Made by a program: the position numbers and the translations under genes
Shown: in pieces, positions 28,560-36,293 of the stretch
How the letters are laid out: each line of letters starts with the position of its first letter
Position numbering within the stretch: position 1 is the stretch's first letter
From: Opitutia bacterium
Lineage (GTDB): Bacteria; Verrucomicrobiota; Verrucomicrobiia; Opitutales; Opitutaceae
DNA: 47,071 nucleotides
Direction of reading: 5' to 3'
Assembly (NCBI GenBank): GCA_947461205.1
Contig: CANHJG010000029.1
Span: forward strand, 1 to 47,071
The notes under the pieces: generated by a model
What the model was told of the DNA's origin: nothing
Databases searched by the model: none
The model's input: the letters and a program-made list of their open reading frames with translations, nothing else

Positions 28560-29095
28560 CGCCTCACTCGGGGCCGCCGCCCGTCTCGGGGCCGCCGGAA
28601 GCCCCGCTCGCCAAAATTGTCCGGGAGCATTTTACCTTCGCCGCCGCCCACGACCGCCGCCTGCTCGCGCAGCTCGACGCCAGGCCGACTACCCGCGCCC
28701 CTTTGAAAAAGGCCAAATCAATCTCATCGGCGACCGGACGGGACGAGCGGTTTCCTCCCCGGCTCGCTGGGATCGCTCGCGGAAGCCATCGGTGACGCCA
28801 CGCTCCGCGCCGCCGCCATCGCCCAAACCGCCGGGCTCGAACCTTCGAAGCCCCACCGCAGCACGCACGCCGTCGGCTTCGTGCTCTCCGGCAGCTTCAG
28901 CAACGGCCTCCGCCTCGGCGGTGACGCCTCCTCCCGGGACATTTTACCCACCGGCGCCGAGTCTCTCCGCACCCGATTCAATCCCCAAGTCGGCGCCATC
29001 CAGTCCTGGGACAAACGCCCCGGCTGGGATTTTCCCGTCATCCTCGACAACCGGAGAACCTCGAGCTCCCTCCTCGGGGCGTCCCGTTCGGGCCT
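28560..29095 (+). pseudogene. Glycoside hydrolase family 88 (unsaturated glucuronyl hydrolase), decayed N-terminal part
   Basis: Pieces of a GH88 protein are readable in two frames. From about 28610, AKIVREHFTFAAAHDRRLLA resembles the N-terminal helix. From 28743, in another frame, TSGFLPGSLGSLAEAIGD matches the family 'W-T-S-G-F-F-P-G-S-L' motif. It is followed by STHAVGFVLSGSFSNGLRL (family 'T-H-D-x-G-F ... S-x-G-N-G') at about 28863, TRFNPQVGAIQSWD at about 28974, and DFPVILDN ending near 29050. After that the frame slips again, although a shifted reading still gives ENLELL-like codons. The remaining two-thirds of a roughly 400-residue enzyme are absent. Intact GH88 enzymes release unsaturated uronates from polysaccharide-lyase products. 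The next gene is a 2-keto-3-deoxygluconate kinase, which lies downstream in that same pathway. Confidence 0.7.
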
Positions 29096-29218
29096 TGGCT
29101 GGCACCCCCGTGCGCAATCCATAATTGACCGACCGCCCACCGCATCCTTGGCTCTGCCCTCTGCCGCGTTTTCCGAGGGCCGTCCCTCTCTCGCTTTTCT
29201 GTCCGTTTTTCTTCCTCC

Positions 29219-30313
29219 ATGAGCCTCCCAATCAAACCTGCCAACTCCTGCGCCTTCGACCAAATCTCGCTCGGCGAAGTCATGCTCCGCCTCGATCCCG
29301 GCGAGGGCCGCATTCGCACCGCGCGCCACTTCCACGTCTGGGAGGGCGGCGGCGAATACAACACCTCCCGCGGCCTCCGCAAATGCTTCGGTTACAAAAC
29401 CGCCGTCGTCACCGCCTTCGTCGACAACGAGGTCGGCCACCTCGTCGAAGACTTCATCATGCAGGGCGGCGTCGCCACCGATTTCATCCAGTGGCGCGAA
29501 GACGACGGTATCGGCCGCACCGTCCGCAACGGCCTCAACTTCACCGAGCGCGGCTTCGGCATCCGCGGCGCCGTCGGCAATCCCGACCGCGGCAACACCG
29601 CCGCCTCCCAGCTCAAACCCGGCGACATCGACTGGGACCACATCTTCGGCCAACTCGGCGTCCGCTGGTTCCACACCGGCGGGATCTACGCCGCCCTCTC
29701 CGCCTCCACCGCGGAACTCACCGTCGAAGCCGTCAAGGCCGCCAAAAAATACGGGACCATCGTGTCCTACGATCTCAACTACCGCCCTTCGCTCTGGAAA
29801 ACCATCGGCGGCCTGAAAAAAGCCCAGGAGGTCAACCGCGAGATCGCGAAGTATGTCGATGTCATGATCGGCAACGAAGAGGACTTCACCGCCTCCCTCG
29901 GCTTCGCCGTCAAGGGCGCCGAGACCCTCGGCCACATCGAAACCGACGCGTTCAAAGCGATGATCGAGACCGCCGTCAGCGAATTCCCGAACTTCAAGGT
30001 CGCCGCGACCACGCTGCGCCACGTCCTCACCGCCACGAAAAACGACTGGAGCGCGATCCTCTGGCACGACGGCAAGTTCCACGAGAGCAAACCGTATCCC
30101 GGCCTCGAGATTCTCGACCGCGTCGGCGGCGGCGACAGCTTCGCGTCCGGCGTGCAGTTTGGTTTCATGGAATTCAACGACCCGCAGAAAGCCGTCGAAT
30201 ACGGCGCCGCCCATGGCGCCCTCGCCTCAACGACTCCCGGTGACACCTCGATGGCCACCCGCAAGGAAGTCGAGAAGACCATCGGCGGCGGCGGCGCCCG
30301 CGTCGTGCGGTAA
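29219..30313 (+). CDS. PfkB-family sugar kinase, probably 2-keto-3-deoxygluconate kinase
   Basis: 364 codons. The N-terminus reads FDQISLGEVMLRLDPGEGRI and then WEGGGEYNTSRGLRKCFG, the substrate-binding 'G-G-x-x-x-N' region of PfkB kinases of the KdgK type. The C-terminal signature LDRVGGGDSFASGVQFG gives the anion hole and catalytic base Asp306. It should phosphorylate a sugar or keto-sugar acid with ATP in the cytoplasm. KdgK is preferred over fructokinase because of the 'GE-x-M-L-R-L-x-P' start and because a GH88 uronide hydrolase remnant lies immediately upstream. No KDPG aldolase is nearby, so substrate assignment is inferred. A strong terminator follows at 30355-30384. Confidence 0.8.
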   Translation: MSLPIKPANSCAFDQISLGEVMLRLDPGEGRIRTARHFHVWEGGGEYNTSRGLRKCFGYKTAVVTAFVDNEVGHLVEDFIMQGGVATDFIQWREDDGIGRTVRNGLNFTERGFGIRGAVGNPDRGNTAASQLKPGDIDWDHIFGQLGVRWFHTGGIYAALSASTAELTVEAVKAAKKYGTIVSYDLNYRPSLWKTIGGLKKAQEVNREIAKYVDVMIGNEEDFTASLGFAVKGAETLGHIETDAFKAMIETAVSEFPNFKVAATTLRHVLTATKNDWSAILWHDGKFHESKPYPGLEILDRVGGGDSFASGVQFGFMEFNDPQKAVEYGAAHGALASTTPGDTSMATRKEVEKTIGGGGARVVR

Positions 30314-30354
30314 TCGCGCCCCCGGTCGCGGCCCGCTGGCGCGCCCTCCCCTCG

Positions 30355-30384
30355 GCCCGGGCTCCCACGCCCGGGCTTTTCTTT
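30355..30384 (+). terminator. Rho-independent terminator after the sugar kinase
   Basis: GCCCGGGC (30355-30362) pairs perfectly with GCCCGGGC (30369-30376) around a TCCCAC loop, followed by TTTTCTTT. The 8-bp all-GC stem and T-run make a classical terminator 42 bp after the kinase stop codon. Confidence 0.85.
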
Positions 30385-30426
30385 GCCCTCGCCCGATCAG
30401 CCGGCCCGCCCAACCCTCCCGCCACC

Positions 30427-31296
30427 ATGACCGCTCTTTCCACGATCCTCACGCACCCCGGCAGCGCCCACAAAGACGAGTTTCTCGCCTGCTCCGTCCT
30501 CCTCGCCCTCCACCCCGTGCCGCTCGTCCGCCGCGAACCGACGTCCGCCGACCTCGCCGATCCCGGCACCGCCGTCGTCGATGTCGGTGATCACCACGAT
30601 CCGGCGCTCCACAATTTCGACCACCACCAACTCCCCAAGGATCACCCGCCCACCTGCTCGCTCTCGCTCGTCCTCCAACACCTCGGCCTCTACGCCGACG
30701 CCCGCCTGTTTTGCGACTGGCTCGAAACCGCCGAGTGGTTCGACTGCCGCGGCCCGCACGCCACCGCCACATGGCTCGGCGTGTCGTCCGACGCCCTCGC
30801 CAAACTCAACTCGCCAATCGACCTCACGCTCCTGCGCCGCTTCGCCCTCGCCGCCCGGCTGGACCCCGGCCAGCCCCTCTGGGAAATGATGCGCATGATC
30901 GGCGAGGACCTGCTCGACTACCTGAAATCCCTCCGCACCCGGCTCGATTTCATCGACCTGCACGCGGAAATCTGGACCGTCGATCTCGCCGGTTCTCCCG
31001 CGGAAATCCTCTTTCTTCCGCGCACCGACCCGCTGCCCGACGATCCGTCCATGGGGCTCGACCGCTTCCTCGCGATTCGCGACCTCGCCGCCCGCGTGGT
31101 CGGCACCGTCAGCCCGGACCGCCGCAGCCCGGGCTACGGGCTCTCGCGGTATCGCGACAACCCGCGCCTGAACTTCAGCCGGATTGCGGGACAACCCGGA
31201 GTTCACTTCACCCACGCTCGCGGCTTCATCGCCAAAACCTCGCTCACCGACATCGCCCAACTCAAAGCCCTCGTCAGCCTCGCCGGCGTCGGCTAG
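30427..31296 (+). CDS. MYG1 family protein (DHH-like metal-dependent hydrolase)
   Basis: 289 codons. The N-terminal THPGSAHKDEFLAC corresponds to the MYG1 'T-H-x-G-x-x-H-x-D-E' box, followed by AVVDVGDHHDPALHNFDHHQ, the family's 'V-V-D-V-G-x-x-x-D ... D-H-H-Q' metal-site region related to DHH phosphoesterases. Later family-like parts are DFIDLHAEIW and PGVHFTHARGFIAKT near the C-terminus, equivalent to the 'F-x-H-x-x-x-F-I' motif. The human member is a 3'-5' RNA exonuclease of nucleolus and mitochondria; bacterial members are little studied. No signal peptide is present. It stands alone after a terminator, 75 bp before a Tat-exported enzyme. Confidence 0.78.
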   Translation: MTALSTILTHPGSAHKDEFLACSVLLALHPVPLVRREPTSADLADPGTAVVDVGDHHDPALHNFDHHQLPKDHPPTCSLSLVLQHLGLYADARLFCDWLETAEWFDCRGPHATATWLGVSSDALAKLNSPIDLTLLRRFALAARLDPGQPLWEMMRMIGEDLLDYLKSLRTRLDFIDLHAEIWTVDLAGSPAEILFLPRTDPLPDDPSMGLDRFLAIRDLAARVVGTVSPDRRSPGYGLSRYRDNPRLNFSRIAGQPGVHFTHARGFIAKTSLTDIAQLKALVSLAGVG

Positions 31297-31371
31297 TTTT
31301 TCCTCCGCGCGCACTCGACACCGCGCGTGCTCCGTCCTTCCCTCACCCCGCCCACCACCCGCCTCCACCCC

Positions 31372-32463
31372 ATGCACCGCCGCTCGTTTCTCCAAACGCT
31401 CGCCGTCGCCGCTTCCGCGACCGCCGCCACCTCCGCCGCCTCCCGCCTCTTCGCCGCCCACGCGAAATCCGCCGCACCTAAAATCGGCCTCGGGATGGAC
31501 AACTTCGCCGTCCGCGCCATGGGCTGGAAAGCCCCCGCGCTCATCGATCACGCCGCCGCCCTCCGACTCGACGCCCTCCTCATCTCCGACCTCGACGCCT
31601 TCGACAGCCTCGACGACGCCCCGCTCCGCGAACTCCGTCGCCGCGCCGCCGATGTCGCGGTCGCGCTCTACGTCGGCAGCTGGAGCATTTGCCCCACGTC
31701 CAAGGCGTTTCGCCCCAACCGCGGCACCGCCGAGGAACATCTCCGTCTCGGCCTCCGTGTCGCCCAAGCCCTCGGCTCGCCCGTCTTCCGGGTCGTGCTC
31801 GGCACCATGGAGGATCGCAAAACCGCGGGCGGCATCCAGGCCCGCATCGCCGACACCGTCGCCGTCCTCAAAGCCTGCCGCACCCAGTCCCTCGATCTCG
31901 GCGTAAAAATCGCCATCGAGAACCACGCCGGCGACCTCCACTCCTGGGAACTTGTCCAACTCATCGAGTCCGCCGGCCGAGACTACGTCGGGGCAAACCT
32001 CGACTCCGGCAACGCCGCCTGGACCCTCGAGGATCCCATGGATGTCCTCGAAAATCTGGGACGCTACACGGTTTGTTCGAGCCTTCGCGACGAGCAGATT
32101 TGGGCCACGCCCGAGGGCGCCGCCGTGCAATGGACCGCCGCCGGCGAAGGCCTGATCGACTGGAAAGCCTATGCCGCGCGCTGGGCTCAGCTCTGCCCGA
32201 CCGTGCCGATCATCATCGAAACGATCTCCGGTTCGCAACGCACCTTTCCCTATAAGCACGCCGACTTCTGGCAGTACTACGACAAGCGCCCCGCCGCGCT
32301 CGCGAAATTCGAAGCCCTTGCCCAACGCGGCAAACCGCTTACGGCCTGGAAAGCCCCCTCCGGTCCCGAAGGCAAAGTCGCCACGCAGGAATTCCAAAAA
32401 GCCGAACTCGCGCGCTCGATCACCTACCTCCGCGACCACATCGGCCTCGGCCGGAAAACCTGA
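31372..32463 (+). CDS. Tat-exported sugar phosphate isomerase/epimerase-like TIM-barrel protein
   Basis: 363 codons from ATG 31372. The N-terminus MHRRSFLQTLAVAASATAAT is a twin-arginine signal (R3-R4-S-F-L). The rest is an AP-endonuclease-2-type TIM barrel: GLGMDNFAVRAMG, LGLRVAQALGSPVFRVVLGT, IAIENHAGDLHSWELVQL with the metal-binding Glu and His, and VGANLDSGNAAW with the metal-binding Asp. Members isomerise or epimerise sugars, inosose or keto-sugars. Export before folding-independent transport suggests a periplasmic, cofactor- or metal-loaded enzyme. It is followed 45 bp later by a Tat-exported Gfo/Idh/MocA oxidoreductase, and the two probably work on the same carbohydrate. The substrate is unknown. 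Confidence 0.85.
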   Translation: MHRRSFLQTLAVAASATAATSAASRLFAAHAKSAAPKIGLGMDNFAVRAMGWKAPALIDHAAALRLDALLISDLDAFDSLDDAPLRELRRRAADVAVALYVGSWSICPTSKAFRPNRGTAEEHLRLGLRVAQALGSPVFRVVLGTMEDRKTAGGIQARIADTVAVLKACRTQSLDLGVKIAIENHAGDLHSWELVQLIESAGRDYVGANLDSGNAAWTLEDPMDVLENLGRYTVCSSLRDEQIWATPEGAAVQWTAAGEGLIDWKAYAARWAQLCPTVPIIIETISGSQRTFPYKHADFWQYYDKRPAALAKFEALAQRGKPLTAWKAPSGPEGKVATQEFQKAELARSITYLRDHIGLGRKT

Positions 32464-32508
32464 GTCCCTGCCGCCCCCCCCGCCAATCGGCCCCCCGCCT
32501 TTCGCCCC

Positions 32509-33873
32509 ATGAACCGCCGCTCCTTCCTCCATACTTCCGCCGCCACCGCCGCCCTTGCCGCCGCGCCGTTCTCGCTCCGCTCCGCCGAAAAATCCGGCGG
32601 AAAAAAATTCCGCACCGTCCTCATCGGCTGCGGGTGGTGGGGCAACAACATCCTCCGGGAGGCCCTCGCCAGCGGCTCCTGCGAACTCGTCGCACTCTGC
32701 GACGTGGACTCGCGCCAGTTCGAACCGACGATGAAAAACGGCGCGGCCGGCAGCGGCTCCACGCCGAAACGCTTCAAAGATTACCGCGACTGTCTCGCCG
32801 AGATGAAGCCCGACATCGCCATCATCGGCACGCCCGACCACTGGCATGCGCTCCCGATGATTGCCGCCGTCAAGGCGGGCGCGCACGTCTACGTCGAAAA
32901 ACCCATTTCGCACACCGTCGCCGAAGGCCGCGCGATGGTGAACGCCGCCCGCGCCACCGGTCGGGTCGTCCAGGTCGGTACGCACCGCCGCATCTCGCCG
33001 CACAACCTCAGCGGCCGCGAATTTATCCGCTCCGGCAAGATCGGAGCAATCGGCATGGTGCGCTGCTTCGTCAACTACGCCGGCGGCCCCGAGAAACCGC
33101 TCCCCACCGTCGAGGTGCCGAAGGAGCTCGATTGGGAGCTGTGGTGCGGTCCCGCCCCGTTGCGGCCGTTCAACGGCGGCGATCCCCGCGATCCATCCTC
33201 CGGGGCCGGCAACCGCGGCATCCACCCGCGCGGTTTCCGCAACTACCTCGACTACGCCAACGGCACCATCGGCGACTGGGGCATCCATTGGTTCGACCAG
33301 GTCCTCTGGGTCACCGGCGAGAAATATCCAAAGCGCATCTACTCCGCCGGCGGCCGCCCGATTGCCGGGCCCGCCGTGTTGACCGCGCACGAGCAGACCA
33401 CCGACGCTCCCGACCACCAGCTCGCCACCTTCAGCTTCGACACGTTCGACGTGCAGTGGGAACACCGCCGCTTCGCCAACAACCACACCGATAAAGGCGA
33501 AAACGTCGGCTGTTATTTCTACGGCACCAAGGGCATTTTCCACATGGGGTGGCAAAAGGGCTGGACGTTTTATCCCGCCGACGCGAAGCAACCCCCGATC
33601 ACGGAAGCCGCCGTGCTCAACCAACCCGATGCGCAAAACATCCGCGAACTCTGGGCCGATTTCCTCCACGCCATCCGCACCGGCACGAAGCCCGTGAGCG
33701 ACGTCGGCGAGGTCCAGCTTGCCACCAACATGGCGCTCCTCGGCATGCTCTCCCTGAAACTCGGCCGCAGCATCGAGTGGGACGGCGCCCGCGAAACCAT
33801 CCCCAACGATCCCGCCGCCAACCAACTCCTCCGCCGCCCCTATCGCCAAGGCTGGGATTATCCGACCGCCTGA
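32509..33873 (+). CDS. Tat-exported Gfo/Idh/MocA family oxidoreductase
   Basis: 454 codons. MNRRSFLHTSAATAALAAAP is a twin-arginine signal peptide. The Rossmann dinucleotide-binding motif is VLIGCGWWGNN (about 43-53), DVDSR lies at the end of the second strand, and the family lysine is K131 in the E-K-P motif of YVEKPISHTVAEG. The C-terminal domain has GNRGIHPRGFRNYLDYA and IGDWGIHWFDQVLW, typical of the long exported Verrucomicrobial and Planctomycete subgroup. These proteins keep NAD(P) tightly bound when exported folded, and many oxidise or reduce glycosides at C3. It may act with the isomerase upstream. Its exact reaction is unknown. Confidence 0.9.
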   Translation: MNRRSFLHTSAATAALAAAPFSLRSAEKSGGKKFRTVLIGCGWWGNNILREALASGSCELVALCDVDSRQFEPTMKNGAAGSGSTPKRFKDYRDCLAEMKPDIAIIGTPDHWHALPMIAAVKAGAHVYVEKPISHTVAEGRAMVNAARATGRVVQVGTHRRISPHNLSGREFIRSGKIGAIGMVRCFVNYAGGPEKPLPTVEVPKELDWELWCGPAPLRPFNGGDPRDPSSGAGNRGIHPRGFRNYLDYANGTIGDWGIHWFDQVLWVTGEKYPKRIYSAGGRPIAGPAVLTAHEQTTDAPDHQLATFSFDTFDVQWEHRRFANNHTDKGENVGCYFYGTKGIFHMGWQKGWTFYPADAKQPPITEAAVLNQPDAQNIRELWADFLHAIRTGTKPVSDVGEVQLATNMALLGMLSLKLGRSIEWDGARETIPNDPAANQLLRRPYRQGWDYPTA

Positions 33874-33941
33874 TCGGCCCTGCCCGCACCGCCCTCGGAC
33901 AAAACTCTTGCCGCTCCCCCGCCCCCCGCGCACCGTCCCCC

Positions 33942-34691
33942 ATGGCCACGCAGGAACTCTACCTCCGCAACGCGACCGACACCGAACCCCGGGGCCCCTT
34001 TGATCTCGAGCAGCTCACGTCCCTCGCCGATGCCGGCCAAGTCACCGCTGAAACGCTGATCTACGACGCCACCGCCGAGCAGTGGCGCGCGCTCGGCACC
34101 AACGCCGAACTCATGGCCGCAGTGTTCCCGGAAAAACGCAAACTCGCGCTCAAGGCCAAGGAAATAAAAACGCTCAACCAGACCGACGATAAAGCCCGGG
34201 CCATCACGGTCGACGACATGCTCGCCGCCGCCGAGGGCCGCACCGCCGACACGTCGGACAAGAGGGACCCGGAAATTGCGATGATGCGGGCCGCCAAGGT
34301 CGGCCTGTGGTCGCTGGTGGCCGCCCTCGCGATCAGCGCCGCCGGCGCCATCCTCCCGCACGCGGATGCGATCCTGTCGGGCGAGCCCGGCCGAATTTTC
34401 GCCCAGCCGATCATCCTCCTCGGCGTCCTCGATGTCAGCCTCGCCCTCATGCTCGGCCTCGGCATGGTGGGCGTCTACCCCTTCGTCCGCTTCCGCGCCG
34501 CGCTCGCCCTCGGGTTCCTCGGCTTCATCTTTTTCGCCCAAGGTCTTTCGCTGCCCATCACGCTGCTCGCGGTCGGCGCCGCCGGGCTCTATCTCTGCAC
34601 CGTGTGGGTCCGCCTGGTCCCGGTGCTCCTTTCCGCGGGCGCCGCCATCGGCGGCTGTGGCGCTTTGAGCGGGTATCTGCTCTCGCACTGA
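33942..34691 (+). CDS. GYF-like domain membrane protein of unknown function
   Basis: 249 codons from ATG 33942. Residues 1-50 (ELYLRNATDTEPRGPFDLEQ and onward to EQWRALG) match the GYF_2 type domain: a short beta fold with 'G-P-F/Y' followed by 'L ... G ... T-x-V ... W'. A charged linker at 60-110 leads to four hydrophobic segments (about 115-137, 152-180, 185-207 and 215-245), so the GYF-like domain would face the cytoplasm from the inner membrane. GYF domains bind proline-rich peptides in eukaryotes, but the role of bacterial GYF_2 membrane proteins is unknown. The next gene starts 4 bp after its stop. Confidence 0.75.
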   Translation: MATQELYLRNATDTEPRGPFDLEQLTSLADAGQVTAETLIYDATAEQWRALGTNAELMAAVFPEKRKLALKAKEIKTLNQTDDKARAITVDDMLAAAEGRTADTSDKRDPEIAMMRAAKVGLWSLVAALAISAAGAILPHADAILSGEPGRIFAQPIILLGVLDVSLALMLGLGMVGVYPFVRFRAALALGFLGFIFFAQGLSLPITLLAVGAAGLYLCTVWVRLVPVLLSAGAAIGGCGALSGYLLSH

Positions 34692-34695
34692 CGCC

Positions 34696-36210
34696 GTGTC
34701 GCACGCCGGTCCTCCGCCCCCTTCGCTCCCCGCGCGGTTCGCCGGTTTGAGCCATCACGTCACCCACGTCTGGAAAAAAGAAATCTGGGCGCCCGCACAC
34801 CTGAAGGATACGTCCCCGCGCGGCTGGCTCTACGCCAGCCTGCGCGTAATCTCGATCACGTGGACGGTTTTTTTTGAAACCAAAGTCCCGAGCCGCGCCG
34901 CGGCGCTCAGCTTCAGTTCCCTCCTCAGTCTCGGCCCGCTCATTGCCATCGCGGTCCTCGTCGGCGGCTTTGTTCTGGGTAAGAACGACGATCCTAATCT
35001 CGTCGCCAACCACGTCGGCACCCTCCTGGAACAGGTCGCCCCGCAGCTCCGGTCCCTCCAGGCGGCGAAGGACCCCACCGTTTCCGTCGGCGAGGCCGTG
35101 AACCCCCAGCTCGTGTCGATGCTCAACGGCTTCATCACCAGTGCGCGCTCGGGCTACGGGGGCGTCTTCGGCGCGCTCTCGCTCGTGCTCATCGTGCTGC
35201 TCATGTTCAAGGCCGTGGAGGATGCCTTCAACGACATCTGGGGTATCCGGCTCGGCCGCTCCCTGCTCATGCGCATCGTGTTTTATTGGACCATCCTCAC
35301 CCTCGGCGCCGTCCTATTTTTCGCCTCCGTCACGCTCGTCGGCGCCGGCGCCGCCGTGAACGTGTTCAACGAACCGCTGAGCCGGCTCCCCGGCGGCGCG
35401 GGCCTGATCACCGTGCTCCGCTGGTCGCTCCCCGCGTTTTCCCTCACCTTGCTGGTGGTGATGCTCACCCTCGTGTATCGGGTTATCCCCAACACCCACG
35501 TGTTCTGGCGCGCCGCGTTTGCCGGCGCCTTCGTCGTCGCCGCCCTCCTGATGCTCAATAATCTTGTGGCGTTCTTCTACGTCCGCCGCGTCGTCCAAAC
35601 GCAGAATCTCTACGGGCAACTGGCCGTGCCGCTCGTGCTCATGCTGGGCCTCTACATCTTCTGGCTCTACATCCTCATCGGCGGCGTCATCAGTTACGCC
35701 GTCCAAAACGTCCACTTCCGCAACAGCCAGGCCGCGTGGAGTCAGCTCGCCGAGTCGATGCGCGAACGCCTCTCGCTCGTCGTCCTCCTCACCATCGGCC
35801 GGCGGTTCCAAGGCTGCCTGCCGCCGATCACCGCCTCCCAGCTGAGCGACCTCCTCAAAGTCCCGACCCAGATCCTCAACGAATGCCTCCATCGCCTCGT
35901 CGACATGAACTTGGTCACCACCCTCCGCCCGGCGCCCAACACCCCGGCCACCGAGCACCGCTACCAGCCCGCCCGCCCCTTGGGCCGGATCAACCTGTTC
36001 GACTTTAAAACGCTCGACGACAACTTCGGCGACGATCCCGTCGGGCAGTCGCTCGAGCGCATCGACCCCATCCTCCACCACTACGACGCCGCGCTCAACC
36101 GGATCGGCGAACAGCCGTTCTTCCAGAAAAGCCTGGAGGAGCTTTTCACCGAACACCCCTTCGACGAATCCCGCCCGCCCTTCACCCTCGGGCACCGACG
36201 CTCCGGCTGA
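34696..36210 (+). CDS. YihY/BrkB family membrane protein with C-terminal winged-helix-like extension
   Basis: 504 codons from GTG 34696. About six membrane helices fill residues 45-345; RAAALSFSSLLSLGPLIAIA is the family's first-helix signature, and YRVIPNTHVFWRAAFAGAFV plus NLYGQLAVPLVLMLGLYIFW are the later conserved segments. The soluble tail (about 355-504) includes LLTIGRRFQGCLPPITASQL and KVPTQILNECLHRLVDMNLV, which reads like a winged helix. Older databases call this family ribonuclease BN, which is a mis-assignment; its function is not established. The gene is packed 4 bp behind the GYF-like protein and was probably transcribed with it. Confidence 0.88.
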   Translation: MSHAGPPPPSLPARFAGLSHHVTHVWKKEIWAPAHLKDTSPRGWLYASLRVISITWTVFFETKVPSRAAALSFSSLLSLGPLIAIAVLVGGFVLGKNDDPNLVANHVGTLLEQVAPQLRSLQAAKDPTVSVGEAVNPQLVSMLNGFITSARSGYGGVFGALSLVLIVLLMFKAVEDAFNDIWGIRLGRSLLMRIVFYWTILTLGAVLFFASVTLVGAGAAVNVFNEPLSRLPGGAGLITVLRWSLPAFSLTLLVVMLTLVYRVIPNTHVFWRAAFAGAFVVAALLMLNNLVAFFYVRRVVQTQNLYGQLAVPLVLMLGLYIFWLYILIGGVISYAVQNVHFRNSQAAWSQLAESMRERLSLVVLLTIGRRFQGCLPPITASQLSDLLKVPTQILNECLHRLVDMNLVTTLRPAPNTPATEHRYQPARPLGRINLFDFKTLDDNFGDDPVGQSLERIDPILHHYDAALNRIGEQPFFQKSLEELFTEHPFDESRPPFTLGHRRSG

Positions 36211-36293
36211 GCCTTGGGCGCCCGCCCGACCGCCCGCTCGAATTCGCCCTTGCCACGCGTCCCCGGCGACCTAGCGTCCGACGTTTTCTCCCC

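Noticed and set aside
28333-28560. Terminator or gene after speA
   Set aside because: There are GC-rich partial inverted repeats but no T-tract and no protein-like frame before the GH88 remnant.
30397-33933. 1178-codon minus-strand open frame
   Set aside because: It runs antisense to the MYG1, isomerase and oxidoreductase genes, all identified by motifs, and has a glycine, glutamate and alanine-rich shadow composition.
34696-36210. Ribonuclease BN label for the YihY/BrkB protein
   Set aside because: That name comes from an old mis-assignment; true RNase BN belongs to the RNase Z family. No nuclease motif is present.
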